A stretch of 64,000 nucleotides of DNA from an uncultured Clostridium sp. (GTDB lineage: Bacteria; Bacillota; Clostridia; Lachnospirales; Lachnospiraceae), in the NCBI GenBank assembly GCA_902496665.1, contig CABVBU010000005.1:1-64000 (forward strand). The letters run 5' to 3'. Each line of letters opens with the position of its first letter. Position 1 is the first letter of the stretch. A model generated the notes under the pieces. It had not been told where the DNA came from. It worked only from the letters and a program-made list of their open reading frames with translations, and did no database searches. This document shows positions 16,850 to 26,075 of the stretch, piece after piece. The position numbers were made by a program, and so were the translations under genes.

Positions 16850-17476
16850 TCATTCAGCTGAAATGATCCGCGCGTTGCGGATCTGTCCATCTGACGCATC
16901 CATTTTTCCCAAAACGCCTTCCCCGTTCCCAACCTGCCAGTCATAGTAACTTTTCTTTTCCTCCGAAAATGCCTCCATGACTGCCATGATCGTTCCTCCA
17001 TGAACGACAAAAACGAGTGTCCGGTTATCCTGCTGTTCAGCCTGAGAAGAAATTTCCTTCCATATTTCCTGAAATGCCTTCACTGTCCGGGCTTTAAACG
17101 CGTCCGTGGTCTCCCCGCCGGGAAATCCCTCTCTCCCCAGCGTGTCGATAAAATGCTGATACTCCGCATCCCCGGAAAGTTCCAGATAATTCTTATACTC
17201 AAAGGTTCCGAAATCGCATTCGGAGAGTCCGGCTTTCTGGATTCTCGGAACATGTTCATATAGCTTCTCCGGGAACAGAATTTCTGCCGTCTCAAGGCAC
17301 CGCTTCATCGTGCTTGTGACGATCGCTGCCACATTTCCTGCAATCTCCCGAAGCTTCAGCGCTTCTTCCTTCAGATCGGACACTGCCTGCTCCGTCAGTT
17401 CCTCATCAGTCCGGCCCACATACCGTTTTTCCAGATTCCCGGCCGTTGCCCCATGCCGGATCATTAAGAGTTTCAT
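16850..17476 (-). CDS. cobC: Alpha-ribazole phosphatase-like histidine phosphatase
   Basis: A 208-residue member of the histidine phosphatase superfamily. The catalytic motif MIRHGATAGN is at the N-terminus, followed by YVGRTDEELTEQA; the second catalytic His is in FVVHGGTIMAVM. In the cobalamin pathway CobC removes phosphate from alpha-ribazole 5'-phosphate or adenosylcobalamin 5'-phosphate. The family is broad, and the assignment rests on its place directly after cobS, whose stop it overlaps by 4 nt. Confidence 0.88.
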   Translation of the reverse strand: MKLLMIRHGATAGNLEKRYVGRTDEELTEQAVSDLKEEALKLREIAGNVAAIVTSTMKRCLETAEILFPEKLYEHVPRIQKAGLSECDFGTFEYKNYLELSGDAEYQHFIDTLGREGFPGGETTDAFKARTVKAFQEIWKEISSQAEQQDNRTLVFVVHGGTIMAVMEAFSEEKKSYYDWQVGNGEGVLGKMDASDGQIRNARIISAE

Positions 17477-18228
17477 CCGATCACCGCCTTCCCGATCACG
17501 GCCACAAGGAGGATCCCAAGCTCGCAGATCTGGAGGAAAAATCCCGCCAGATCTCCCGTGACACCACCGAACTCCTTCACTGCCATATGCCGGTAGTAGA
17601 AATAGATCAGGATCGACGCTGATAGGATGATCCCACCGTTTCTTCCGCCAAGAAAAAGTTCCAGAACTGCTGCCGCAAGGAACAGGATGACCATCCAGAC
17701 CGCCACCGTCTTCTTTTTCGCATCCTTCATAAAATCTGCCAGCATCCCATGTTTTCTCGCCTCCGGGAATGTCACCGTGGAGAGTCCGCTTAAGGATCTT
17801 GAGATCACAAAACCGATCGAGACAAGCTCCGCCGTCTCCCGGTCAAGCTCCAGACATGCCGCCGCATAAAGGATCAGATACAGTGCGCCGAAGATCACCG
17901 CGAACGCCCCCGTGTGGGTGTCCTTTAAGATCGCGAGTTTCTTCTCCCTGTCTCCGTAGGACGCCCTTGCATCACAGGTGTCCATAAAACCATCCATGTG
18001 GATTCCGCCTGTGATGAAGATTGGAACTGCGAGAAGGATTCCAGCTGACAGAAAGCTTCCCGGAAGAAGCCATGAGAGCAGCAGAAACATCCCGTAAAAT
18101 ACCGCCCCGATCACCGCTCCGATGGCCGGAAAGAAGCACATGGCATATTTCATGTCCTCCTCTTTCCACTCAAACATCGGCATCGGGATCCTGGAATACA
18201 TGGAAAAAGCGATGATCGCTGCCCTCAT
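17473..18228 (-). CDS. cobS: Adenosylcobinamide-GDP ribazoletransferase (cobalamin synthase)
   Basis: A 251-residue integral membrane enzyme that joins adenosylcobinamide-GDP to alpha-ribazole or its phosphate. The Mg-binding motif GGIHMDGFMDTCDA is clear at residues 73-86, and about six hydrophobic segments follow. Its start overlaps the cobT stop by 4 nt and its stop overlaps the cobC start by 4 nt, so cobT, cobS and cobC are coupled. The kinase/guanylyltransferase cobU, which makes its substrate and often sits here, is absent. Confidence 0.95.
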   Translation of the reverse strand: MRAAIIAFSMYSRIPMPMFEWKEEDMKYAMCFFPAIGAVIGAVFYGMFLLLSWLLPGSFLSAGILLAVPIFITGGIHMDGFMDTCDARASYGDREKKLAILKDTHTGAFAVIFGALYLILYAAACLELDRETAELVSIGFVISRSLSGLSTVTFPEARKHGMLADFMKDAKKKTVAVWMVILFLAAAVLELFLGGRNGGIILSASILIYFYYRHMAVKEFGGVTGDLAGFFLQICELGILLVAVIGKAVIG

Positions 18229-19433
18229 GACAGTTCTCCTTTCTCAGCGTAGTCCACATACTGTTCCACGGAGATATCTGAAAACGTGCTCATCTCCTCG
18301 TACACTTTCGCCCCCATCCTAAGAAGCGGGATCATGGCAACAGCTCCACTTCCCTCGCCGAGATGCATTCCCATATGGAGAGGTGCCGGAAGGTCCAGCA
18401 TCTGAAGCACCGCCGCCCCGGCAGGTTCCGTGGAGATATGGGACGCGAAAATATAATCCCTTGTCTCTTTTTTGATGAGCACTGCCAGAAGTCCGGAGAC
18501 TGTGGAGAGAAATCCGTCCATCAGGACCGGGAGTTTTATCGCCGCTCCGCCGAGAAACAGCCCTGCCATTCCAGTGAGGTCGAATCCGCCAAGCTCCGCA
18601 AGCAGCGTCACTGCGGACAGCTCGCCGCTCTCATACTGTTTCTTTGTTCCATTCCGGTACTCCGGATATTTCCCGTAAAAACGGGAAACAGCCATTTCCA
18701 CTGCACGTTTTTTCTTTTCAAGCCCCGCGTCGGAAAGGCCGGCACCCCGGCCAGTCACCTGCTCCGGAGAGAGCCCCGTGAGCACCGCGCTCATGGCGGC
18801 AGCAGGAGTCGTGTTTCCGATTCCCATCTCCCCCACGGCCAGAAGCTCATATCCCATCTCCTTAAGCTGGAATGCGAGATCCATGCCGGAGAGAAGAGCC
18901 CGGAGACACTCTGTCCGGCTCATCGCTGGTCTCCTTGCAATATTTCCAGAACCCCTCGCCACTTTCCGGTCCAAAATCCGGTGCATGTCAAGCTCTTTCT
19001 GCCCGGTCGGCTCACAGTCCATTCCCATATCCACCGGATAGAGGTCAGTTCCAGAAATCCGGCACATCTTGGAGGTGGATGTCTCGCCTTTCGTGAAGTT
19101 TTCCGCGACGATCTTCGTCACATCTTTACTCGTCTGGGAAACACCTTCCGCAACGACACCATGGTCGGCACACATGACTGCCAGGGCAGAGCGGTCCAAT
19201 GTGATTCCCGCCGCATTTCCGCGGATTCCAGCGATCTTTATAATGTCCTCTTCCAGGATTCCGAGACTTCCGATAGGTTTTGCCACGGAATTCCAGCGCT
19301 TTTTCGCAAGCTCCATGGCGGTCCGGTCGGCCGGTTGAATCTTATCCAGATATGTATTCCAGGTCTCTTCTATTGAAGCTTCTTCTGTCAGATTAATTTT
19401 CATTCTGCTGTTACATTTCATTTTGTTATTCAT
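18225..19433 (-). CDS. cobT: Nicotinate-nucleotide--dimethylbenzimidazole phosphoribosyltransferase
   Basis: A 402-residue CobT that makes alpha-ribazole 5'-phosphate. Motifs include KPIGSLGILE, MCADHGVVAEGVSQ, GEMGIGNTTPAAA and the C-terminal LHLGEGSGAVAMIPLL-like segment with the catalytic Glu. The first ~30 residues (MNNKMKCNSRMKIN...) are longer than usual; ATG 19403 is another possible start, and no strong ribosome site is visible at either. It follows cbiA after an AT-rich gap that contains an inverted repeat and a -35-like box. Confidence 0.94.
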   Translation of the reverse strand: MNNKMKCNSRMKINLTEEASIEETWNTYLDKIQPADRTAMELAKKRWNSVAKPIGSLGILEEDIIKIAGIRGNAAGITLDRSALAVMCADHGVVAEGVSQTSKDVTKIVAENFTKGETSTSKMCRISGTDLYPVDMGMDCEPTGQKELDMHRILDRKVARGSGNIARRPAMSRTECLRALLSGMDLAFQLKEMGYELLAVGEMGIGNTTPAAAMSAVLTGLSPEQVTGRGAGLSDAGLEKKKRAVEMAVSRFYGKYPEYRNGTKKQYESGELSAVTLLAELGGFDLTGMAGLFLGGAAIKLPVLMDGFLSTVSGLLAVLIKKETRDYIFASHISTEPAGAAVLQMLDLPAPLHMGMHLGEGSGAVAMIPLLRMGAKVYEEMSTFSDISVEQYVDYAEKGELS

Positions 19434-19515
19434 CTTTTTGATTATGTCATATTAGTAAGAATCTTTTTTTACTGTATCCTGATACCGTTTAAACGATAGC
19501 TCCCGTCAATGCAAA

Positions 19516-19543
19516 AAATTTGATCAAAATTCAAATTTGTCAA
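19516..19543 (-). promoter_or_regulatory. Inverted repeat beside a -35-like box, candidate operator before cobT
   Basis: AAATTTGA and TCAAATTT are perfect 8-base arms separated by 7 nt. They touch a TTGACA box at 19538-19543 (minus strand), so a bound protein would cover the spacer of a possible promoter. The expected -10 (AATTTT) is poor. The 122-nt gap is clearly more AT-rich than its surroundings. Confidence 0.35.
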
Positions 19544-19555
19544 ACTGGCAAAGTG

Positions 19556-21013
19556 CTAGATATGTCTGGAATTTTTCTTTTTCCACGTTTTTGCACGTTT
19601 AATAAAATTCTCAGCAATTTTCACATTGCTGTAAAAGTACAGATGCGGGAATCCTGCATAAAAATTCTCTGTCGTATATCCGCAGTCCCAGCCACGTTTT
19701 CCCACCGGTTTCTTTGCCGAGAAATCCGTTCCATTCTCCTCCGAATCCCAGTGATGGAACTCATGGGCGCAAAATTCGATTCCCGCCGGTCCTAAAAGTC
19801 CGTCTTTCTTCGAGGTCACTGTAATATACCCAAATCTCCCAAGTTTCCCCGTGTCACGGCTGCTGCCAGGCAGCACACCCGTCATCGGCCATTCCTTTCC
19901 ATCCGGGTCCACGATTGAATCCTTCAGATACAGATATCCTCCGCACTCCGCGATACATGGCATCTCTTCCGCCATCGCCTGGCGGATCGCATGCCGCATG
20001 CTAATATTTTCAGACAATGCCTTCGCATGAAGCTCCGGATAACCGCCGCCGAGGTAGACTGCACAGGTTCCCTTTGGAAGTTTTCTGTCACGGATAGGGG
20101 AAAAATACCGAATCTCCGCTCCAAGTTTCTTAAGAAGCTCCAGGTTGTCCTCGTAATAGAAGCAGAAAGCTTCATCTCCAGCGACCGCAACCACTGTTTT
20201 CGTGACACTTTGATCAGACCGTCTTACAGTTTCCGGCAGCTTCATTTCGATTTTTTCCGCTCTCCCGGCTTCTGCAATAATCGCGTCCAGATCGATTCCC
20301 GCACGAACCTTCTCCTTGATCAGATCCAACCGCTCCCGGATCCCCGGAATCTCTTCCGGCATCACGAGTCCCAGATGGCGGGACTCCAGCGTCAGATCCT
20401 TTAACTCTGGCACATACCCGAACACCCGGATTCCCAGCTCCCGCTCTGCCCGTTCCTTTAATCCCGGATACAGCATCGGTGACAGCCGGTTAAAGATCAC
20501 CCCGGCCACATGACTCTTCTCCTTATAATTAAGAAATCCCCTGACCGACGCCAACGCTGAAAGACTCCGCCCCTTCATATCCACCAGAAGAATCACCGGC
20601 GTATCCGTAAGGTCCGCCACTTCCCAGGCACTGGACTGCTCCGAGACACCGCCAAGTCCATCATAAAAGCCCATGACGCCCTCCAACACGGCAATCCGGT
20701 TCTCCGGGAAATCTTCTGATTCTAAAACTTCCCTGCCAAGCAGGTACCTCAGCGTATCCGCATCTGAAAAAAAGCTGTCCAGATTTCTCGACGGAATCTC
20801 CAGCACCGTCCGGTGAAACATTGGATCGATATAGTCCGGCCCGCACTTAAACGCCCGCACCGCCTGAACCCTCTCCTTCAAAAGCGAAAGCAGCACACAG
20901 GTAAACAACGTCTTCCCCCCACCGCTCTTCTCCGCCGCGATCATGATCCGGGGAAAGCGGACGGAAACTGTCTGAGAATTCTGAGCCAAACACTTCATTC
21001 GATCCTTATCCAT
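19556..21013 (-). CDS. cbiA: Cobyrinate a,c-diamide synthase
   Basis: A 485-residue glutamine-dependent amidotransferase that makes cobyrinate a,c-diamide. The ATP-binding motif AAEKSGGGKTLFT is near the N-terminus, GVMGFYDGLGG follows, and the amidotransferase Cys is in IAECGGYLYL. The C-terminal His segment is EFCAHEFHHWDSE. The start is ATG 21013, with GAAGGAG 8 nt upstream; an earlier ATG at 21067 overlaps the preceding gene and lacks a site. Confidence 0.95.
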   Translation of the reverse strand: MDKDRMKCLAQNSQTVSVRFPRIMIAAEKSGGGKTLFTCVLLSLLKERVQAVRAFKCGPDYIDPMFHRTVLEIPSRNLDSFFSDADTLRYLLGREVLESEDFPENRIAVLEGVMGFYDGLGGVSEQSSAWEVADLTDTPVILLVDMKGRSLSALASVRGFLNYKEKSHVAGVIFNRLSPMLYPGLKERAERELGIRVFGYVPELKDLTLESRHLGLVMPEEIPGIRERLDLIKEKVRAGIDLDAIIAEAGRAEKIEMKLPETVRRSDQSVTKTVVAVAGDEAFCFYYEDNLELLKKLGAEIRYFSPIRDRKLPKGTCAVYLGGGYPELHAKALSENISMRHAIRQAMAEEMPCIAECGGYLYLKDSIVDPDGKEWPMTGVLPGSSRDTGKLGRFGYITVTSKKDGLLGPAGIEFCAHEFHHWDSEENGTDFSAKKPVGKRGWDCGYTTENFYAGFPHLYFYSNVKIAENFIKRAKTWKKKNSRHI

Positions 21014-21050
21014 ATTTCCCGCTCCTTCATAATCATTAAATTCCGTTGAT

Positions 21051-23189
21051 TTAGTTTTTTCCTTCAAACGTTACGATCCACACCGGATTCTGTCCCATCA
21101 TTAAGTGGCTCGATCCGACTTTTTTAGACCTTGCCGCAGTCAGAGTCACAAGCTCCGGCTCTGTCACCGGGAGAGTCTTTGCGGCTTCAAGAACTGCTGC
21201 CAGGGACTCCGGGGTAATAAGATTTACAACAAATCGCACCTTGGGATTTTTCTTAAGACATAATGCGATGACTTCTTCCATCTTTCCGCTGCTTCCGCCG
21301 ATGAAAACGTGTGTCGGGGCCGGGAGTCCCTCCAGGGCATCCGGCGCTGTTCCCGCTATGATTTCCACATTTGTGAGGGCGAATTTTTTGCGGTTTTCAT
21401 GGAGAAGCTCCACTGCCTCCGGGTTCTTTTCGATAGCGTAGACCTTCACGGAATCAGAAAGACCTGCGCACTCCACGGAGACGGATCCTGTTCCGGCTCC
21501 GACATCGTAGAGAACGGAATTTTCCACGAGTTCCAGCTTTGCCACGGACACGGTACGGACTTCCATCTTTGTCATCGGAACGTTTCCGCGGGTGAATGCT
21601 TCATCCGAAATGCCGTGGGATAATGGCCTGCGGACTCCGCTCCATTCCGCATAGAGGACTGCTAATGACGGGGCTTTCCGGTCTTTCAGACTCTCCGGTG
21701 TTGCCTCAAAAATCTGTTCATCCTTGAGAGTCAGATTTTCTCCCGCAAAGAGTTTTGCCTCCTGCATGCCAAGATCCATGAGCTGTCCGCAGATCTTTTC
21801 ATAAAAATCCGCTCCGCCTCCTAAGACAAAGGCACTGCCAGAGCGCTTTAACTCTGAGGCAAAATTTGCCGCCTGCCCGTGCATGCTGAAAAGTCTCGTA
21901 TGATCCCAGGACCGCCGGATCTTCGCGAAAAAGTAGCCCACAGAGGAAATTCCCGGGATTACTTCCACGGTATATCTTCCACGGCATTCCAACACTGCGC
22001 CGAGTTTTTCCGCTGCACTGTAAAATCCGGGATCTCCGGACATGGCTCCGCAGATCACTTCTGCTTCCGGGTGAGCATCCAGATAGTCCGCAATTTTTTC
22101 CGGCTGATAGCCTTCAAAAACTGGTTTGTGGAAATTTTCCAGTTGTCTCACGCAACGGCTTGCGCCCACGATCAGGTCACACTCTTCCAGACGCTTTTTT
22201 GCCTCGCCAGTGAGATAGGATCCGCTTCCAGGGCCTGTACCGATAAGGAATACCTGACGTTTTTCAAACTGCTTTGTATTTTTTTGTGCCTCGAAATGCT
22301 CCTCCAGATAAGCGATTCCCTCCGTCAGTGAAATTCCCTCTTCCACCGGTCGTCCGATCACAACGAGACCAACTCCGGCCTTTTCCGCCGCGCTGACCTT
22401 CTCCTCAAATCCGCCTGCCTTTCCAGATTCCTTCGTCACCATCCACTTCGCGTGGACGGCTTTCATCATGGCCACATTTAAGTCTTCCGCAAAGGGTCCC
22501 TGCATGGCGATCAGGTGGCTGCCGTAAAAGCCCATGTCAGCGCAGGTCTTTACGACCTCCGGCATGGAGAGGACTCTCGCATAGACTCTCGTCTCCCAGT
22601 CCGGGAGGTCTAAGAACGCAGAGAGTTCCTTGCTTCCCGTCGTAACGAATACCGGGCCTTCTGTGGTCTTTAAAAAGTCCACTGCCGCCTTAATATTCTC
22701 CACTGTGACGATCCGGCAGTCCGAACCGTCTGAAATGCTTGCCGTTTCTTCCACCTCAGTTTCTCCGGGCATTTCCATATCTGATTCGGTATTCCGGTTT
22801 TTCTGGTTGTCATCTTCCAAAGTGCGGGGATCGGTTTCAGCAATATGAACATTTGTTCCCCCACTATTCTTATCTCGCAGGATCCTTAAAAGAGGCGTCC
22901 CTGTCTTTTCTGCCGCTTCCCTGATATTCGTCGTGACCACCACCGCAAACGGGTGTGTCGCGTCAAGGATCAGGTCATACTTCTTTTCCCGGAACAGCTC
23001 CTCCATCTGGATCTCATCGATGCGCCCGTCATGGACATGGATGTTTTCCGCCTTCGGGATCTCTGCCTTTCCATACTCCGTCGCAACGAACACATCCGCC
23101 TGCACTCTGCTTCCTGCAGCGCGGGACGCCAGAATCCGTCCTTCCGTCGTCCCCGCAAAAATCGCAATTTTCCCTTCCGCTATCTTCAT
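21051..23189 (-). CDS. cbiJ-cbiE-cbiT: Trifunctional CbiJ-CbiE-CbiT fusion
   Basis: A 712-residue fusion of three cobalamin enzymes. Residues 7-300 are cobalt-precorrin-6A reductase (IFAGTTEGRILA, DATHPFA, HLIAMQGPFAEDLN). Residues 311-515 are cobalt-precorrin-7 C5-methyltransferase CbiE (FLIGTGPGSGSYLT, GAMSGDPGFYS, EVIPGISSVGYFFAK). Residues 520-712 are the C15-methyltransferase/decarboxylase CbiT (LSHGISDEAF, LYDVGAGTGSVSVE, VFIGGSSGKMEEV). CbiE-CbiT fusions are common; adding CbiJ at the front is less so. A 40-residue acidic stretch (about 117-157) interrupts CbiJ. The start overlaps the cbiH stop by 4 nt. Confidence 0.93.
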   Translation of the reverse strand: MKIAEGKIAIFAGTTEGRILASRAAGSRVQADVFVATEYGKAEIPKAENIHVHDGRIDEIQMEELFREKKYDLILDATHPFAVVVTTNIREAAEKTGTPLLRILRDKNSGGTNVHIAETDPRTLEDDNQKNRNTESDMEMPGETEVEETASISDGSDCRIVTVENIKAAVDFLKTTEGPVFVTTGSKELSAFLDLPDWETRVYARVLSMPEVVKTCADMGFYGSHLIAMQGPFAEDLNVAMMKAVHAKWMVTKESGKAGGFEEKVSAAEKAGVGLVVIGRPVEEGISLTEGIAYLEEHFEAQKNTKQFEKRQVFLIGTGPGSGSYLTGEAKKRLEECDLIVGASRCVRQLENFHKPVFEGYQPEKIADYLDAHPEAEVICGAMSGDPGFYSAAEKLGAVLECRGRYTVEVIPGISSVGYFFAKIRRSWDHTRLFSMHGQAANFASELKRSGSAFVLGGGADFYEKICGQLMDLGMQEAKLFAGENLTLKDEQIFEATPESLKDRKAPSLAVLYAEWSGVRRPLSHGISDEAFTRGNVPMTKMEVRTVSVAKLELVENSVLYDVGAGTGSVSVECAGLSDSVKVYAIEKNPEAVELLHENRKKFALTNVEIIAGTAPDALEGLPAPTHVFIGGSSGKMEEVIALCLKKNPKVRFVVNLITPESLAAVLEAAKTLPVTEPELVTLTAARSKKVGSSHLMMGQNPVWIVTFEGKN

Positions 23190-23926
23190 ATCCGGTATCC
23201 TCTCGGTGTGACCATCCAGTCCTGTCCGCCGAGGACGGACTTTTCGGTCTGGCTGTTTCCAATAAATACGGTGGTGAACATGTCCGCCGCGTAATCCTTT
23301 AACTCCGCTAACGTCATGACCTTCTTCGTCTCCCCGTCTCTTCCGATATTCTTCACGATGCCGCAGACGGTATCCGGGCTCTTGTACCGTAAAAAGATCT
23401 CACAGGCACGCTTCAAATAGTCCGCCCGCTTCTTGCTGGACGGATTATAGAGGCAGATGGAAAAATCAGTCTTCGCCGCCGCGTCCAGGCGGTTCTCGAT
23501 GGTCTCCCAGGGCGTCAGCAGGTCGCTTAAACTGATCACCGCAAAATCATGCATGAGCGGTGCCCCGAGGACCGCGCCGCCGGAGAGAGCCGCTGTGATG
23601 CCGGGGATCACCTCGATCTCCACCTCCGGGTGCTTTTCCCCTAGTTCCAGGATCGGTCCCGCCATGCCGTAGACTCCTGCGTCCCCACTGCAGATCATCG
23701 CAACGGATCTTCCTTTTTCCGCCTCCGCGAAGGCCATCTCACAGCGCTCGATCTCCCGCTTCATGGGCGTAGTCAGGAACTCCTTGTCCGGAAAATACGG
23801 CTTCGCAAGCTCCACATAGACCGTATATCCTACGATCACGTCGCAGGTGTTAAGTGCTTTCACGGCACGGAGCGTCATCGCCTCATACTCCCCAGGTCCC
23901 ATGCCGATCACCGTCAGTTTTTTCAT
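23186..23926 (-). CDS. cbiH: Cobalt-precorrin-3 C17-methyltransferase
   Basis: A 246-residue SAM-dependent tetrapyrrole methylase that methylates C17 and contracts the ring. It shows IGMGPGEYEAMTLRAV, MICSGDAGVYGMAGP, EVIPGITAALSGGAVLGAP and CLYNPSSKKR. It overlaps cbiF upstream and the CbiJET fusion downstream by 4 nt each. It carries no CbiG domain, although CbiG normally acts in the next steps and is often adjacent. Confidence 0.95.
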   Translation of the reverse strand: MKKLTVIGMGPGEYEAMTLRAVKALNTCDVIVGYTVYVELAKPYFPDKEFLTTPMKREIERCEMAFAEAEKGRSVAMICSGDAGVYGMAGPILELGEKHPEVEIEVIPGITAALSGGAVLGAPLMHDFAVISLSDLLTPWETIENRLDAAAKTDFSICLYNPSSKKRADYLKRACEIFLRYKSPDTVCGIVKNIGRDGETKKVMTLAELKDYAADMFTTVFIGNSQTEKSVLGGQDWMVTPRGYRI

Positions 23927-24693
23927 GCGTCCGTCCCCTTTCTGAATTCTGTGGAGAAATCCGGTGCGTAGAGCCTGGACTCCTCATAGCCGTTCGCCTC
24001 TCTCGTGCCGAACACATCCCCGATAAAGATCATCGCTGTCTTTTTGATGCCGTTCTCTTCCGCGGATCTCGCCAAAGTAGAGACCGTGCAGCGGACGATC
24101 TTCTCCTCCGGCCACGTCGCCTTGTAGATGATCGCTGCGGGGGTGTCCGGCTCATATCCGGCTTCCGCCAGTTCCTTTTCCATCTGTGACAGCAAGCCTG
24201 TGCTCAAGAATACCGCCATGGTCGCATGGTGAGCCGCCAGGGAACGGAAGCTCTCCCGCTCCGGTACTCCGGTCCGCCCCGCCATTCTCGTGATGATCAC
24301 GGACTGTGACACGCCAGGTAACGTGAGCTCTGCATGGAGACTCGATGCCGCGCCGCAGAAGGAGCTGACCCCCGGGCACACATCGTAAGTGATCTTCTTC
24401 TCGTCCAGGCGGTCCATCTGCTCCCGGATCGCGCCGTAGATCGCCGGGTCTCCGGTGTGAAGGCGCACCGTCATCTTTCCCCCGCTCTCGGCCTTTTCCA
24501 TGGCCTGGATCACCTCATCTAACGTCATATAGGCACTGTTTAAGATCTCACATCCAGGCTTCGTCTCCTTTAAAAGCTCCGGGTTCACGAGGGATCCCGC
24601 ATAGATCACCACATCCGCCTCCCGAAGGAATTTCTGTCCCCGGACCGTGATCAGGTCCGGCGCACCGCTTCCGGCTCCCACAAAATGTATCAT
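23923..24693 (-). CDS. cbiF: Cobalt-precorrin-4 C11-methyltransferase
   Basis: A 256-residue tetrapyrrole methylase. Motifs are HFVGAGSGAPDLITVRG, YAGSLVNPELL, VRLHTGDPAIYGAIREQM, CPGVSSFCGAAS and the C-terminal EKIVRCTVSTL. It methylates C11 of cobalt-precorrin-4. It lies 106 nt after cbiD and overlaps cbiH by 4 nt. The gap before it has no recognisable element. Confidence 0.95.
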   Translation of the reverse strand: MIHFVGAGSGAPDLITVRGQKFLREADVVIYAGSLVNPELLKETKPGCEILNSAYMTLDEVIQAMEKAESGGKMTVRLHTGDPAIYGAIREQMDRLDEKKITYDVCPGVSSFCGAASSLHAELTLPGVSQSVIITRMAGRTGVPERESFRSLAAHHATMAVFLSTGLLSQMEKELAEAGYEPDTPAAIIYKATWPEEKIVRCTVSTLARSAEENGIKKTAMIFIGDVFGTREANGYEESRLYAPDFSTEFRKGTDA

Positions 24694-24799
24694 GATATTT
24701 TTCCTCCTGCTTTTCGAATCTTCATGACTTTCTGTCTGTTTTCCATCCCATTCCCCGTTCTTTTGTGAGATTCTTATTCCTGATCCATCGTTCAGGACT

Positions 24800-26002
24800 T
24801 TATCTGTCCAGCTCCTCCAACGCTTTCTTGAGGATCACATCCGCGTCTTCCGTCTCCCCCAGGTACTCGCCCTTTGTCCCGAAAACGATCATTCCCGTCT
24901 TCACCTCATCCCTGGAACGGTGGGCGAGATGCCCGGCGGCACGCTTCAGGAACACTTTGATCGTGTCATCGAGAATTCCCGCCTGTTTTAAGTGGTCCAT
25001 CACCTCATCCGTCGTGTTGGATCCCTGGATCTTTCTTAAAAGTTCCAGATCTTCTGTTCCGGCAGATAACGCGCAGGACAGCATCGTGTCCATGCGGCCG
25101 TCCGCCTCCCTGGAGTGGGTGTTCATGATCCCGTTTCCGATCTTCACGAGTTTTCCCATATGACCGGCGATCAGGATGCCAGAGAAGCCCAGTTCCGCGG
25201 CGATATCGATGGTTCTGCCGACGAAATTGCTCATGGTGACGAGGGAGTTCATAAATTTCTCCATCAGTGATAGATCTGAACTGTTTTTCCCGTGTTCGAT
25301 AAGATACCTCTCTAAAAATCCCGCCCCCATATTTCCCGGCACGGCGATCACCCATTTTCTTTCCTCTGCCTTGAGGACATTTAGATGAGTGCGGATCGTC
25401 TCGACGAGCGCTTCCTCACTCATGGGCTCCACGATCCCGCTGGTCCCGAGGACAGAGATCCCGCCCTCGATGCCCAGAACCGGGTTGAAGGTCTTCTTTG
25501 CGGCTTCCACACCCGCTGGAACCGATATGGTGATAGATACCGGGGAAAGCTCCCCGGCTTCCTCCAAAAGAGCGTAGACAGCGTCCCGGATCATCTTTCG
25601 CGGCACAGAATTGATCGCCGCCGCGCCTACCGGCTGATCGAGGCCTGGTTTTGTGACGCGGCCGATGCCGACGCCACCATCGATTTTGATGAGATCGTCC
25701 GGAAGTTCCACATTTCCATATTTCGCAAACTCCGCCCGCGCATACACCAGGATCCCGTTCGTCACATCATAGTCATCCCCGGCGTCTTTCCTGACCGCGC
25801 ACTCCGCCCAGCCGTCGCCAGAAGTCTTTTCTTCCAGAGATACACATACCGGGATCCCTTTCGGGGTCATGATCTCCTCCGTCTCCTTCCAGGATCCTGT
25901 GAGCAGAAACTGTACCGCCCCCTGAGCTGCCAGCGCCGCGCAGGTTCCTGTCGTATATCCACATCTTAACTTTTTATGGTCTTTATATACAAAGGTATCC
26001 AT
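24800..26002 (-). CDS. cbiD: Cobalt-precorrin-5B C1-methyltransferase
   Basis: A 400-residue CbiD that methylates C1 in the anaerobic pathway. The N-terminal signature LRCGYTTGTCAALAAQGA is diagnostic. VTKPGLDQPVGAAAINSVPR and VLGTSGIVEPMSEEALVETI follow. Its presence shows that the oxygen-independent (cobalt-early) route is used. It follows the hemC-cobA-hemD fusion after 73 nt. Confidence 0.96.
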   Translation of the reverse strand: MDTFVYKDHKKLRCGYTTGTCAALAAQGAVQFLLTGSWKETEEIMTPKGIPVCVSLEEKTSGDGWAECAVRKDAGDDYDVTNGILVYARAEFAKYGNVELPDDLIKIDGGVGIGRVTKPGLDQPVGAAAINSVPRKMIRDAVYALLEEAGELSPVSITISVPAGVEAAKKTFNPVLGIEGGISVLGTSGIVEPMSEEALVETIRTHLNVLKAEERKWVIAVPGNMGAGFLERYLIEHGKNSSDLSLMEKFMNSLVTMSNFVGRTIDIAAELGFSGILIAGHMGKLVKIGNGIMNTHSREADGRMDTMLSCALSAGTEDLELLRKIQGSNTTDEVMDHLKQAGILDDTIKVFLKRAAGHLAHRSRDEVKTGMIVFGTKGEYLGETEDADVILKKALEELDR

Positions 26003-26075
26003 ATTTCTGCCTTTCAGCCCATAATTTCATGTTGTCCACACACTGCAGCTGCGAAAGAATTGCCAGACAAAACCG

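Noticed and set aside
18363..19376. 337-codon open frame on the plus strand opposite cobT
   Set aside because: It has His/Arg/Ser-rich composition, no domain, no ribosome site, and mirrors a well-supported gene.
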